Source of the DNA: Nocardioides daejeonensis
GTDB lineage: Bacteria > Actinomycetota > Actinomycetes > Propionibacteriales > Nocardioidaceae
NCBI RefSeq assembly: GCF_003194585.1
Contig: NZ_QHKZ01000003.1
Location: 372,001-436,000, forward strand
Direction: 5' to 3'
DNA length: 64,000 nucleotides
This document shows positions 54,335-63,919 of this stretch, piece after piece. The position numbers were made by a program, and so were the translations under genes. Position 1 is the first letter of the stretch. Each line of letters starts with the position of its first letter. The notes below the pieces were generated by a model. That model did not search any database and was not told where the DNA came from. It saw only the letters and a program-made list of their open reading frames with translations.

Positions 54335-55269
54335 CCCTCGACGACGCCACTGCCACGCTCCTCGCCCAGCTGGCCGCCGCCGGTGGGCCGCCGATGCATG
54401 AGGTGACGCCGGTCGAGGCGCGCGCCCGCATAGCCGGACTCGCCCAGCTCTACCCACCTGGTCCCGAACCGGACCGGAGCGAGGACGTGCTCATCTCGGG
54501 GCCGGGCGGCGAGTTGCCCGCACGCGTGCTGGTGCCGTCGAACCCGCGCGGCATCCTGCTCTACCTGCACGGCGGCGGCTGGGTGGTCGGCTCCATCGCC
54601 GAACACGAGGCGTTGGGGCGTCAGCTCGCCGAGGCGACCCGCTGCACGGTCGTCCTCGCCTCGTATCGGCTCGCCCCGGAGGCACCCTGGCCGGCCGCGG
54701 TCGACGACGCCTGGGCGGCATTGACCTGGGTCGACGCACACCGCTCGGAGCTCGCCGTCACCGGTGCGCCCCTGGTCGTCGCCGGGGACAGTGCCGGCGG
54801 CAACCTCGCCACGATCCTGGCGCGCCGGGCCCGCGAGGACTCCGGGCCGGCGATCGCACTGCAGGTGCTGGTCTACCCGGTCACCGACCACGACTTCGAC
54901 AACGCCTCCTACACCGATCCGGCCAACCAGCTCGCCCTCAACCGGGACACCCTGCGCTGGTTCTGGGACCACTACGTGGCGGCCGAGCACCGGGACCATG
55001 CCGACGTCTCCCCGCTCCGTGCCGAGGACCTCGCCGGGCTGCCACCGGCCGTCGTGGTGACCGCCGAGCACGACGTCCTGCGCGACGAGGGCCACGCCTA
55101 CGCCGAGCGCCTCCGCGCCGCCGGCGTCGCCGTCGACCACCGCGACTTCGCAGGGCAGATGCACGGCTTCTTCACCATGGTCGGGCTGTTGCCCGCACAG
55201 GGCGAGGCTCTGGCTCACGTCGCCCAACTGATCGACCTACACCTCGCCCAGGAAGGGGCAATTCGATGA
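54331..55269 (+). CDS. alpha/beta hydrolase, HSL-type esterase
   Basis: This 312-residue esterase has HGGGW, nucleophile elbow GDSAGG, Asp in TAEHDVLRDEG and His in QMHGFF. It starts at GTG 54331 and overlaps the monooxygenase gene by ATGA. It has the same length and similar sequence as the hydrolase at 43767-44705, so the two modules carry paralogous monooxygenase-hydrolase pairs. It probably cleaves the ester or lactone from the adjacent monooxygenase. Confidence 0.92.
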   Translation: MTLDDATATLLAQLAAAGGPPMHEVTPVEARARIAGLAQLYPPGPEPDRSEDVLISGPGGELPARVLVPSNPRGILLYLHGGGWVVGSIAEHEALGRQLAEATRCTVVLASYRLAPEAPWPAAVDDAWAALTWVDAHRSELAVTGAPLVVAGDSAGGNLATILARRAREDSGPAIALQVLVYPVTDHDFDNASYTDPANQLALNRDTLRWFWDHYVAAEHRDHADVSPLRAEDLAGLPPAVVVTAEHDVLRDEGHAYAERLRAAGVAVDHRDFAGQMHGFFTMVGLLPAQGEALAHVAQLIDLHLAQEGAIR

Positions 55270-56864
55270 GCACCCGCACTGTCGACGCCGTTGTGGTCGG
55301 AGCCGGTTTCGCCGGCCTCTATGCGCTGCACCGGCTCCGCGGCCTCGGACTCGACGTCCAGGTCTACGAGGCCGGCTCCGATGTCGGCGGCACCTGGTAC
55401 TGGAACCGCTATCCCGGTGCTCGCTGCGACATCGAGAGCATCTACTACAGCTACTCCTTCGACGACGACCTCGCCCGCGAATGGGAGTGGAGCGAGAAGT
55501 ACGCCGCCCAGCCGGAGATCCTGCGCTACCTCGAGCATGTCGCCGACCGGTTCGACCTGCGGCGCGACATCGCCTTCGAGACCCGGGTGAGCAGCCTGCG
55601 GTTCGACGAACCGACCGGACGCTGGACCGTGACGACAGAGGACGGCGTACAGGTCGAGGCGACGTACGTCGTCCTGGGGGTGGGCCTGCTCTCGTCGGCC
55701 AACCTGCCCGACATCCCCGGCCGCGACGACTTCGCCGGGCCGGTGCTGCACACCGGGCGGTGGCCGCACGAGCCGGTCGACTTCAGCGGGCTGCGCGTCG
55801 GGGTGATCGGGACCGGCTCCTCCGGCATCCAGACGATCCCGATCGTGGCGCAGCAGGCCGCCCACCTCACCGTCTTCCAGCGCACGCCCAACTTCAGCCT
55901 GCCGGCACACAACCACACCCCGGATCCCGAGCACATCGCCGATCTGAAGGCCCGCTACCCCGAGGTGCGCGAGCAGGTGCGCACCAGCTCCTACGGCATC
56001 CTGCTCGACCCCCCGACCCAGAGTGCACTGGAAGTCAGCGAGGAGGAGCGGATCGCGACGTACCGGGAGCGCTGGGCCGAGGGCACGCTGACCGGGATCC
56101 TGCAGGCCTACAACGATCTCGTGCGCAACCAGGAGTCCAACGACACCGCAGCCGACTTCGTGCGCGAGCGGATCGTCGAGCTGGTCGACGACCCGCAGAC
56201 CGCGCAGGACCTGACGCCGCGCGGCTACGCGTTCGGGACCAAGCGACCCTGCCTCGACACCGGCTACTACGCCACCTTCAACCGCGAAGACGTCGAGCTG
56301 GTCAACCTCCGGCGTACGCCGATCGAGCGGATCACCGCCTCCGGCGTGCGGACGAGCGAGGCGGAGTACCCCCTCGACATGCTCATCTTCGCCACCGGGT
56401 ACGACGCCATGACCGGCCCCCTGCTCGCCCTCGACATCGTCGGCCGTGGCGGCCGGTCCCTGCGCGAGGCCTGGGCCGAAGGGCCGCGCAGCTACCTCGG
56501 CATCAGCGTCGCCGGCTTCCCGAACCTCTTCACCGTCACCGGCCCGGGCAGCCCCTCGGCACTCAGCAACGCAGTGGTCTCCATCGAGCAGCACGTCGAA
56601 TGGCTCAGCGACCTCATCGCCCACCTGCGGGCCACCGGCCGGACTCTCGTCGAGGCCGACGAGGTCGCCGAGAAGGAGTGGACCGATCATGTCCAGGCCG
56701 CCGGCAACGCCACCCTCTACCCGCAGACCGACTCCTGGTACATGGGCGCCAACATCCCCGGCAAGCCCCGCGTCTTCCTCCCCTACATCGGCGGCGTCGG
56801 CGCCTACCGCGCTCACTGCGACGACCTCGCCGCCCGGGGCTACCCGGGCCTCCTCCTGCGCTGA
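55266..56864 (+). CDS. type I Baeyer-Villiger monooxygenase
   Basis: This 532-residue flavin monooxygenase has Rossmann motifs GAGFAG (residues 12-17) and GTGSSG, plus GGTWYWNRYPGARCD. The fingerprint is intact: FAGPVLHTGRW at 156-166 with His162. It is the last gene of the aldehyde dehydrogenase, alcohol dehydrogenase and hydrolase operon, an order reminiscent of cyclohexanol and cyclopentanol pathways. The native ketone is unknown. Confidence 0.94.
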   Translation: MSTRTVDAVVVGAGFAGLYALHRLRGLGLDVQVYEAGSDVGGTWYWNRYPGARCDIESIYYSYSFDDDLAREWEWSEKYAAQPEILRYLEHVADRFDLRRDIAFETRVSSLRFDEPTGRWTVTTEDGVQVEATYVVLGVGLLSSANLPDIPGRDDFAGPVLHTGRWPHEPVDFSGLRVGVIGTGSSGIQTIPIVAQQAAHLTVFQRTPNFSLPAHNHTPDPEHIADLKARYPEVREQVRTSSYGILLDPPTQSALEVSEEERIATYRERWAEGTLTGILQAYNDLVRNQESNDTAADFVRERIVELVDDPQTAQDLTPRGYAFGTKRPCLDTGYYATFNREDVELVNLRRTPIERITASGVRTSEAEYPLDMLIFATGYDAMTGPLLALDIVGRGGRSLREAWAEGPRSYLGISVAGFPNLFTVTGPGSPSALSNAVVSIEQHVEWLSDLIAHLRATGRTLVEADEVAEKEWTDHVQAAGNATLYPQTDSWYMGANIPGKPRVFLPYIGGVGAYRAHCDDLAARGYPGLLLR

Positions 56865-56871
56865 CCGGCAG

Positions 56872-56908
56872 GCGACAAGTTTCCCCGCCCGGGCGGGGAA
56901 CTTGTCGC
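56872..56908. terminator. long hairpin after the monooxygenase
   Basis: The arms GCGACAAGT..CCCCGCCC and GGGCGGGG..ACTTGTCGC form a stem with one bulged T, starting eight bases after the stop codon. The core CCCCGCCCGGGCGGGG is identical to the hairpin at 58138-58173. Confidence 0.75.
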
Positions 56909-56935
56909 TTGTAGGCCGTAGCTACGCAAACCAAG
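56908..56935. repeat. 28-bp element, left copy flanking the DUF559-type gene
   Basis: It contains GCCGTAGCTAC and ends ACCAAG. It matches the copy at 58111-58138 at 24 of 28 positions in direct orientation. Both copies adjoin a hairpin with the same core. The centre GTAGCTAC is palindromic. Confidence 0.7.
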
Positions 56936-57015
56936 CACACAATTCCTGTACGCAGTGTGACGCGTGAGGCGACATACGGCGCCACGACAGGTGCCGCGGC
57001 GGGACCAGGACCGGC

Positions 57016-57969
57016 TCAAAGCGAGCCACCTGCGGCGCGCTCCAGGCGTCCGGTGATCCGCCGCGCAAGCCGAGCCCGGCTGTCGAGCTCGGCCCAGACC
57101 ACGCGCATCCGATCCCAACCGAGCCGGTCATCGATCCGCTGCTCACGTCTCTTCTCGCGCATCACGACGTCGACCGCGTCCTCCCCGGGCCGAGCAAGCT
57201 GCGCGTACTTCACCCGTCCGTCGAACTCGAGGAACACGCCGTACTCCGGCCAGGCAAGGTCCAAAAAAGCGATCACACGACCCCAGGCGTCACGTACCTC
57301 GAACTGGGGCACGGGCATCGGGATCCCGAAGACCCAGCACAGATGGCGCACCCGACTCTCGCCGGGCGACTCGATGCGCGGATCCATGAGCGAGAGCAGA
57401 AGTCGCAAACAGTGCGCACCCGGCCAATGCGTCATCCGCTGCGCTTGCCGATGCATCTGCTCCGCCGTGACGAGCCGCTTGTGCAAGGCGCCATCGGCAG
57501 CAACCAAGCCGTGCTCGAGGTCGGTCATCGTGGCGTACTCGAGCACGGCCCGGGCGGGGTGGGTGGCGCGGTCTTGGCCGACGTCGACGCCGTCACTGTC
57601 GACCAACATCCCGCGGTGGTGACATATCCCCGCTTCCTTGCGGCCCGCCGTACGGCGCCCGGTGATGTGGACGTCGCGGAGATCGGCCTCCCAAACGGGT
57701 AGGTCGTGCGCAAGAAGGGCGGTGACATGCGAGAGGAGGACCGGGCTGCGCGCATGTCGTTGAACCGATCGCGCGCGGATCAAGTGCTGCTCAACCGGGG
57801 TCTTCCGCTCCCAGGCCTCCGTGACGGCGTAGGCGCCGTTCCGGATCCGGGTCCACACCCCTCCCCGGAGGCGTCGCTGGATGAAAGCGTCGTCGTACCC
57901 GAGGGCCAGGAGCTCCGTGCGAGAGATGTAGCCGGTGTCCTCTGTCCGTGGTGTCCACAGTGTTGTCAT
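57016..57969 (-). CDS. AbiEi-like HTH plus DUF559 endonuclease-fold protein
   Basis: This 317-residue protein starts with a winged-helix antitoxin-like segment (SRTELLALGYDDAFIQRRLRGG) and ends with a Vsr/DUF559 restriction-endonuclease-like domain. Candidate PD-(D/E)xK residues are E204, D237, E248 and D250 (LEFDGR) and K254. Such proteins are common singletons in actinobacteria with no proven function, by recollection. No toxin gene is adjacent. The gene stands alone between two operons, flanked by palindromic modules, which suggests a mobile or selfish islet; defence or DNA repair are alternatives. Confidence 0.75.
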   Translation of the reverse strand: MTTLWTPRTEDTGYISRTELLALGYDDAFIQRRLRGGVWTRIRNGAYAVTEAWERKTPVEQHLIRARSVQRHARSPVLLSHVTALLAHDLPVWEADLRDVHITGRRTAGRKEAGICHHRGMLVDSDGVDVGQDRATHPARAVLEYATMTDLEHGLVAADGALHKRLVTAEQMHRQAQRMTHWPGAHCLRLLLSLMDPRIESPGESRVRHLCWVFGIPMPVPQFEVRDAWGRVIAFLDLAWPEYGVFLEFDGRVKYAQLARPGEDAVDVVMREKRREQRIDDRLGWDRMRVVWAELDSRARLARRITGRLERAAGGSL

Positions 57970-58018
57970 GCGGCGATGCTTCCGCCGCGGAGAACGCGCC
58001 GATCCGGCACCATCACCG

Positions 58019-58046
58019 CCTGTGGAAGAGCGTCCGCCTCCACAGG
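58019..58046. promoter_or_regulatory. inverted repeat upstream of the DUF559-type gene
   Basis: The arms CCTGTGGA and TCCACAGG are separated by 12 bases, 50 bases upstream of the start codon. It suits an autoregulatory operator for the protein's helix-turn-helix. Confidence 0.45.
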
Positions 58047-58110
58047 AAGCCGCACCAAGATCGGGCTACTGATCGGCAGCTCACCTGGGACTGTGTGACG
58101 TTATTGCATG

Positions 58111-58138
58111 CTTGTGTGCCGTAGCTACACACACCAAG
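58111..58138. repeat. 28-bp element, right copy
   Basis: It contains GCCGTAGCTAC and ends ACCAAG. It is the direct-orientation match of the element at 56908-56935 and abuts the hairpin at 58138-58173. Confidence 0.7.
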
Positions 58139-58173
58139 AGGGTGATTCCCCGCCCGGGCGGGGAATCACCCTC
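58138..58173. terminator. perfect 36-bp palindromic hairpin
   Basis: The arms GAGGGTGATTCCCCGCCC and its exact reverse complement meet with no spacer. It starts 12 bases beyond the stop of the solute-binding protein gene on the minus strand, so it is a likely terminator. The core matches the hairpin at 56872. Confidence 0.75.
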
Positions 58174-58184
58174 TCTGGAAGGGA

Positions 58185-59774
58185 TCAGGAGATCCAGGCG
58201 TCCTCAACGAAGAAGATCGAGGAGGAGCCAGGGACGACGCCGTGGACGTTGTCGTTCCACACGGTGATCTCGGGCATGGGGCTCCAGTTGAGGAAGGGGA
58301 CGTCCTCGTTGATGATCTGCTGGGCCTTGTCCATCGCGGCGAGCTGGGCGTCCTGGTCGCCAGCCTCCTGGAACTCCTGGATCGCCGCGTCCATCTCCGG
58401 GCTGGTGACCATGCCGTAGGTCTGGGTGCCGGAGCTGTGCAGGGTGGAGTACATCTTGGAGAACGGGTCGGCCTCACGGAAGCTCAGGCCCCAGGCAGCG
58501 ACGTCGTAGTCGCGGTTGACCGCGATGGCGTTGATCTGCTCGGCGACGGTGCGCTTGAGGTCGAGCGTGACCTCGAAGCCGATCGCCTCCAGGTTCGCCT
58601 TGACCGCGAGCGCGGTGTTGCGCGAGCCGGGGTCGGAGGCGTCGAGGTAGTTGATCTTGCCGTCGTAGCCGTCGGCCTTGGCCTCCTCGAGGAGCTTCTT
58701 CGCCTCGTCCGGGTCGTAGGCGAGACCCTCGGTGTCGGTGTGCCAGCGCGAGTAGTCCATGAACATGGACGAGCCGGCCAGGCCGTGGCCGCTGTAGGCG
58801 CGCTCGCGCACCAGGTCCGGGTCGATGCCCATGGCAAGCGCCTTGCGCACCCGCGCGTCGGCACCAGGGTGACCCTCCGTGGCGTTGATCAGCGCCACGT
58901 TGCTGGCGGCCACCACGTTCATGTAGCCGTTGGGGTCGGTGTCGAGCATGGCGTCGACCAGGTCGGGGTCACGCAGCAGCACGCTGTCGATGTCGCCCTT
59001 CTCCATCGAGTCGATGCCGGTCTTCTGGTCCGGAAGGTAGACGATCTTGAACGAGTCGAGGTTCGGCGCACCGTCCCAGTAGTCCGAGCGAGCCTTGAGG
59101 GTGATCGACTCCTGCGGCGCCCACTTGTCCAGCGCGTAGGCACCGGCACCGACCGGCGCGAACTCCGCGCCCTTGTCCGCGGACTTCGCCACGATCATGC
59201 CGGGTCCCGTGCTGAGGATGCTCGGGAAGAGGAACCAGGGGTTGCCGAGCTTGTAGACGATGGTCTGCGGGTCGACGACCTGGACCTCCTGGACGTTGCC
59301 CGCCCACAGCGCGGCCTCGGGACCCTTGTTGGTCGCGTAGCGCTCCTGGCTCCACTTGACCGCCTCAGCATCGAGCGCGGTGCCGTCGCTGAAGGTGATG
59401 CCCTCACGCAGCTTGAGGGTCCACTCCGTGCCCTCGGCGTTGCTCTCCAGCGACTCGGCGAGCTTCGGCACGAAGTCGGTCTTCTCCGGGTCGTACCGCA
59501 TCAGCGTGTCGTAGATGGCCGCCATCTCCACGCCACCAGTGGTGGCCGCGGCGATGGTCACGGCCGGGTCCAGCGAGCGGGGCTCGCTGAACGAGGCCCA
59601 GGTGAAGGTACCGCCCTTCGTGGGAGTGCCCGTGGAGGAGTCCCCCACCATGCCCTCCTGGTACGTACGCTCCTTGGGGCCGGAGTCGACACCCTCCGAC
59701 TCGCTGCAGGCCGCCAGCAGGGCGGTCGCTGCCACCGCTGCCACCGCGGTGCGAAGCACTGGGAACCTGCGCAT
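58185..59774 (-). CDS. ABC transporter solute-binding lipoprotein (family 5)
   Basis: This 529-residue lipoprotein has a signal peptide and lipobox (LLAAC). It contains SEPRSLDPAVTIA, WTLKLREGITFSDGTALDAEAV and LDKWAPQESITLKARSDYW. It starts at ATG 59774 with AAGGAG upstream. It has no adjacent permease genes and resembles the protein at 35056-36660. A copy of the 21-bp dyad lies upstream, so it may be co-regulated with the monooxygenase modules and work with the transporter at 47435-51533. Confidence 0.92.
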   Translation of the reverse strand: MRRFPVLRTAVAAVAATALLAACSESEGVDSGPKERTYQEGMVGDSSTGTPTKGGTFTWASFSEPRSLDPAVTIAAATTGGVEMAAIYDTLMRYDPEKTDFVPKLAESLESNAEGTEWTLKLREGITFSDGTALDAEAVKWSQERYATNKGPEAALWAGNVQEVQVVDPQTIVYKLGNPWFLFPSILSTGPGMIVAKSADKGAEFAPVGAGAYALDKWAPQESITLKARSDYWDGAPNLDSFKIVYLPDQKTGIDSMEKGDIDSVLLRDPDLVDAMLDTDPNGYMNVVAASNVALINATEGHPGADARVRKALAMGIDPDLVRERAYSGHGLAGSSMFMDYSRWHTDTEGLAYDPDEAKKLLEEAKADGYDGKINYLDASDPGSRNTALAVKANLEAIGFEVTLDLKRTVAEQINAIAVNRDYDVAAWGLSFREADPFSKMYSTLHSSGTQTYGMVTSPEMDAAIQEFQEAGDQDAQLAAMDKAQQIINEDVPFLNWSPMPEITVWNDNVHGVVPGSSSIFFVEDAWIS

Positions 59775-59816
59775 GACTGTTCTCCTTGTTTGGATCTCGG
59801 GATTGCTCTCAGCGAC

Positions 59817-59837
59817 GCTATACCTATTAGACATACA
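59817..59837. promoter_or_regulatory. candidate PadR operator (21-bp dyad, partial)
   Basis: GCTAT-N11-ATACA with core CTATTAGACA lies 43 bases upstream of the solute-binding protein start. The outer arms are less symmetric than at 44731 and 51750, but the core is nearly identical. Confidence 0.5.
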
Positions 59838-59894
59838 TCGACCAGCCCTATTTCATATCAGTGAGACTGGGGCTTGCGCGGCGCCTGCCTCCCA

Positions 59895-60049
59895 CTCAAC
59901 GCACCACTTGCGCGCACTCAACCCACCACTTGCGCGAACTCAACGCACCACTTGCGCGCACTCAACCCACCACTTGCGCGCACTCAACGCGCTACTTGCG
60001 CGCACTCAACCCACCACTTGCGCGCACTCAACCCACCACTTGCGCGCAC

Positions 60050-60056
<7 letters not shown>
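59895..60056. repeat. seven tandem 22-bp repeats plus a partial eighth
   Basis: Units start CTCAAC and end CTTGCGCG(C/A)A, with variable middles (GCAC, CCAC, GCGCT). They run 59895-60048 and continue as a partial unit that supplies the stop codon of the amidohydrolase gene. They match the regular units at 45655-45764. Confidence 0.92.
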
Positions 60057-61777
<1,721 letters not shown>

Positions 61778-61823
61778 GCTCTTGGTTCCTCTCGGAGGCG
61801 CTGCACCTGGTCAGGTTGCGCGG

Positions 61824-62252
61824 TCAGGAAGTGGTGTCGGGTCGGTAGCGGAGCAGGGTCGTGCCGGAGTCGGGGTCGCGGTCGAAGACCGGCTCGACCC
61901 GCATGCCGATGCGGATGTCGGCCGGCTCGACGCCGACGAGTTCGGTGCTCACCCGCGGTCCCTCGTCCCACTCCACGACGGCCAGCAACTGAGGCACCGC
62001 GTCGACCCACGGAGGTGCGGTCGGACGGTCGGCGACGGTGAAGGTGTAGACGGTGCCGCGGCCGGAGATCTCCCGCCACTCCAGGTCGTCCGCAAGCGTG
62101 CGAGGCGCCAGTGTGCGCGGGTAGAAGACGTACTCCCCCGCCGAGGGCGAGTACTGGATGAGCACCCGGCCCTCCGCAAGCGCATCCCAGAACGGCTGGG
62201 ACACCGGCGTCGGCTCGGGCATCGGCTTGGGTTGCGTCGTCGGGGCGTTCAT
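61824..62252 (-). CDS. DUF35 OB-fold protein lacking the zinc-ribbon cysteines
   Basis: This 142-residue OB-fold protein of the DUF35 family has the core GRGTVYTFTVADRPTAP. The usual CxxC...CxxC zinc ribbon is absent: the region reads IQYSPSAGEYVFYPR. ATG 62252 is preferred to GTG 62258 because GGGAGA is correctly spaced. It follows the Ltp-type thiolase by two bases or less. DUF35 proteins bind the thiolase-fold partner in aldolase complexes, so a structural role is inferred. Confidence 0.78.
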   Translation of the reverse strand: MNAPTTQPKPMPEPTPVSQPFWDALAEGRVLIQYSPSAGEYVFYPRTLAPRTLADDLEWREISGRGTVYTFTVADRPTAPPWVDAVPQLLAVVEWDEGPRVSTELVGVEPADIRIGMRVEPVFDRDPDSGTTLLRYRPDTTS

Positions 62253-62254
62253 CG

Positions 62255-63454
62255 TCACTCTCCCTGCAGGAGCAGGGCGACCTGCTCGCTCATGATTCCG
62301 CCGTTGCCGGTGACGAAGGCGGTATGACAGTCGGCGACCTGAGCGTCACCCGCGCGACCCATCACCTGGCGGGCACCGTCGACGACGTGGTGCATGCCGC
62401 CGGCCATCCCCGCCTGGCCGAAGGAGAGCTGGCCACCCGCCGTGTTCACCGGGAAGTCGCCGCGGAAGGTCAGGTCGTGCTCGCGCACCCAGGACATGCC
62501 GGTGCCCTTGGCGCAGAATCCGGCGTCCTCGAGACTCATCAGCACGGTGATCGTGTAGCAGTCGTAGATCGACGCCATGTCGACGTCCGTCCGCTCGAGC
62601 CCGGCCATCGTGAACGCCCGGTCCGCGGCACGTGCGATGGGCGTGCGCACCAGGTCGTCGGCGTACGTCGGGGTCTTGAAGGCGACGTGCTCGCCGAAGC
62701 CCTTGACCCACACCGGACGGTTGCGTGCTCGCTTGGCGAGATCGGCGTTGACGATCAGCACGCCGGCCCCGCCGTGCACCCGCATCACGACCTCGAGCAT
62801 GTGGATCGGGTCGGCGATCATCGGCGAGTCCAGCACGTCCTGGGTCGTGATCGGCTTGCCGTGGAAGATCGCACCGGGGTGCGCGCACGCGTTGGTGCGC
62901 TGGGCGACCGCGATCGCCGCCGTCGCCTCCGGGTCGTAGCCGAACTCGGCGGCGTACCGCTGGGCGATCTGGGCGTACGGGCCGTTCTGGCCGACGTTGC
63001 CGTAGGGAATCTCGAACTCAGCCTGGGGCGAGCCGTAGTTGTTGCTGGAAGCGCCGTACCAGCCGGGGTCGACCGCAGGACGGCGCTGCGAGCGGGGGAC
63101 GGCCAGCGACCCCGGAACCACCGCGAGTACGGCGTCACAGATGCCGAGCTCGACGGCGGCAGCGGCGCGCCACACCATGCCGGCCGCGGTCGCGCCGCCC
63201 AGGTCCACCCGCTCACCGAAGTCGAGCGGAAGTCCCAGGTACTCCGAGAGCGTGGCCGGCGCGAACATCGCCGACTCGCCGATCCCATGCGTGACCAGGC
63301 CATTGACCAGCGTCGGCTCGAGGCCTGCGTCGGCACAGACCTGCTGCGCCAGCCGTGCGTACTGGTCGATCGTGAACGCGGGCTGGGCATCCTTGAGCTT
63401 CAGCGCCGGGAGCTCGGCGATGCCGACGATCGCGGCCTCTCCGCGCAGCCCCAT
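62255..63454 (-). CDS. Ltp-type thiolase-fold protein
   Basis: This 399-residue thiolase-like protein lacks a Cys where biosynthetic and degradative thiolases have their nucleophile (the region reads VDLGGATAAGMVWRA), as in Ltp-type aldolases. Its C-terminal part has PVNTAGGQLSFGQAGMAGGMHH. The ATG at 63454 overlaps the MaoC stop (TGATG). With the DUF35 and MaoC genes it forms a second side-chain cleaving set parallel to 25033-29876. Confidence 0.82.
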   Translation of the reverse strand: MGLRGEAAIVGIAELPALKLKDAQPAFTIDQYARLAQQVCADAGLEPTLVNGLVTHGIGESAMFAPATLSEYLGLPLDFGERVDLGGATAAGMVWRAAAAVELGICDAVLAVVPGSLAVPRSQRRPAVDPGWYGASSNNYGSPQAEFEIPYGNVGQNGPYAQIAQRYAAEFGYDPEATAAIAVAQRTNACAHPGAIFHGKPITTQDVLDSPMIADPIHMLEVVMRVHGGAGVLIVNADLAKRARNRPVWVKGFGEHVAFKTPTYADDLVRTPIARAADRAFTMAGLERTDVDMASIYDCYTITVLMSLEDAGFCAKGTGMSWVREHDLTFRGDFPVNTAGGQLSFGQAGMAGGMHHVVDGARQVMGRAGDAQVADCHTAFVTGNGGIMSEQVALLLQGE

Positions 63455-63906
63455 CAGGCACCAGCCCCGATGACGGCCCGGGCCGGAAGCGAAACGATCG
63501 CAGTGCCCGGCATCAGCACGGTCTCCCCACGTCGACCGGCGATCTCCAAGTCGACCAGGCCGGTGCCGTCGCCCTGGCCGCGCACCGCGGTGACGGTGCC
63601 GCCGAAGAGCAGCGTCTCGCCGGGCAGTGCCGTGGCGCGGTTCTGCACCGAGAAGGTGACTAGGCGGCCCGAGGCGCCTACCCAGTCGGTCACCGCGCGG
63701 GCCAACAGGGCCGCCTGGAGCGGCCCCTGCACCAGGACGTTGTCGTAGCCCTCCTTGTCACGCGCCCAGTCCTTGTCGTAGTGGATCCGGTGCGCGTTGT
63801 AGGTGGCCGCCGAGAAGAGGAACATCTGGGTCTCGTCGACCACCACCTCCAGCGTCGGCAGGACGTCGCCGATCGCGACGTCTTCGAAGCAGACCTGCTC
63901 GCTCAT
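63454..63906 (-). CDS. MaoC-like hot-dog dehydratase/hydratase
   Basis: This 150-residue hot-dog-fold protein has the MaoC-type segment NAHRIHYDKDWARDKEGYDN with the expected Asp/His region. ATG 63906 is preferred over 63912 because GAGG is spaced correctly. It follows a gene fragment that looks like a FAS1-type dehydratase domain, so the two may form a heterodimeric enoyl-CoA hydratase. It is coupled to the Ltp-type gene. Confidence 0.8.
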   Translation of the reverse strand: MSEQVCFEDVAIGDVLPTLEVVVDETQMFLFSAATYNAHRIHYDKDWARDKEGYDNVLVQGPLQAALLARAVTDWVGASGRLVTFSVQNRATALPGETLLFGGTVTAVRGQGDGTGLVDLEIAGRRGETVLMPGTAIVSLPARAVIGAGA

Positions 63907-63919
63907 CGTCATCCCTCGC

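Noticed and set aside
57016..57969. A complete AbiE-type toxin-antitoxin pair
   Set aside because: Only the antitoxin-like domain is present, fused to a DUF559 fold; no AbiEii-type nucleotidyltransferase gene is adjacent.
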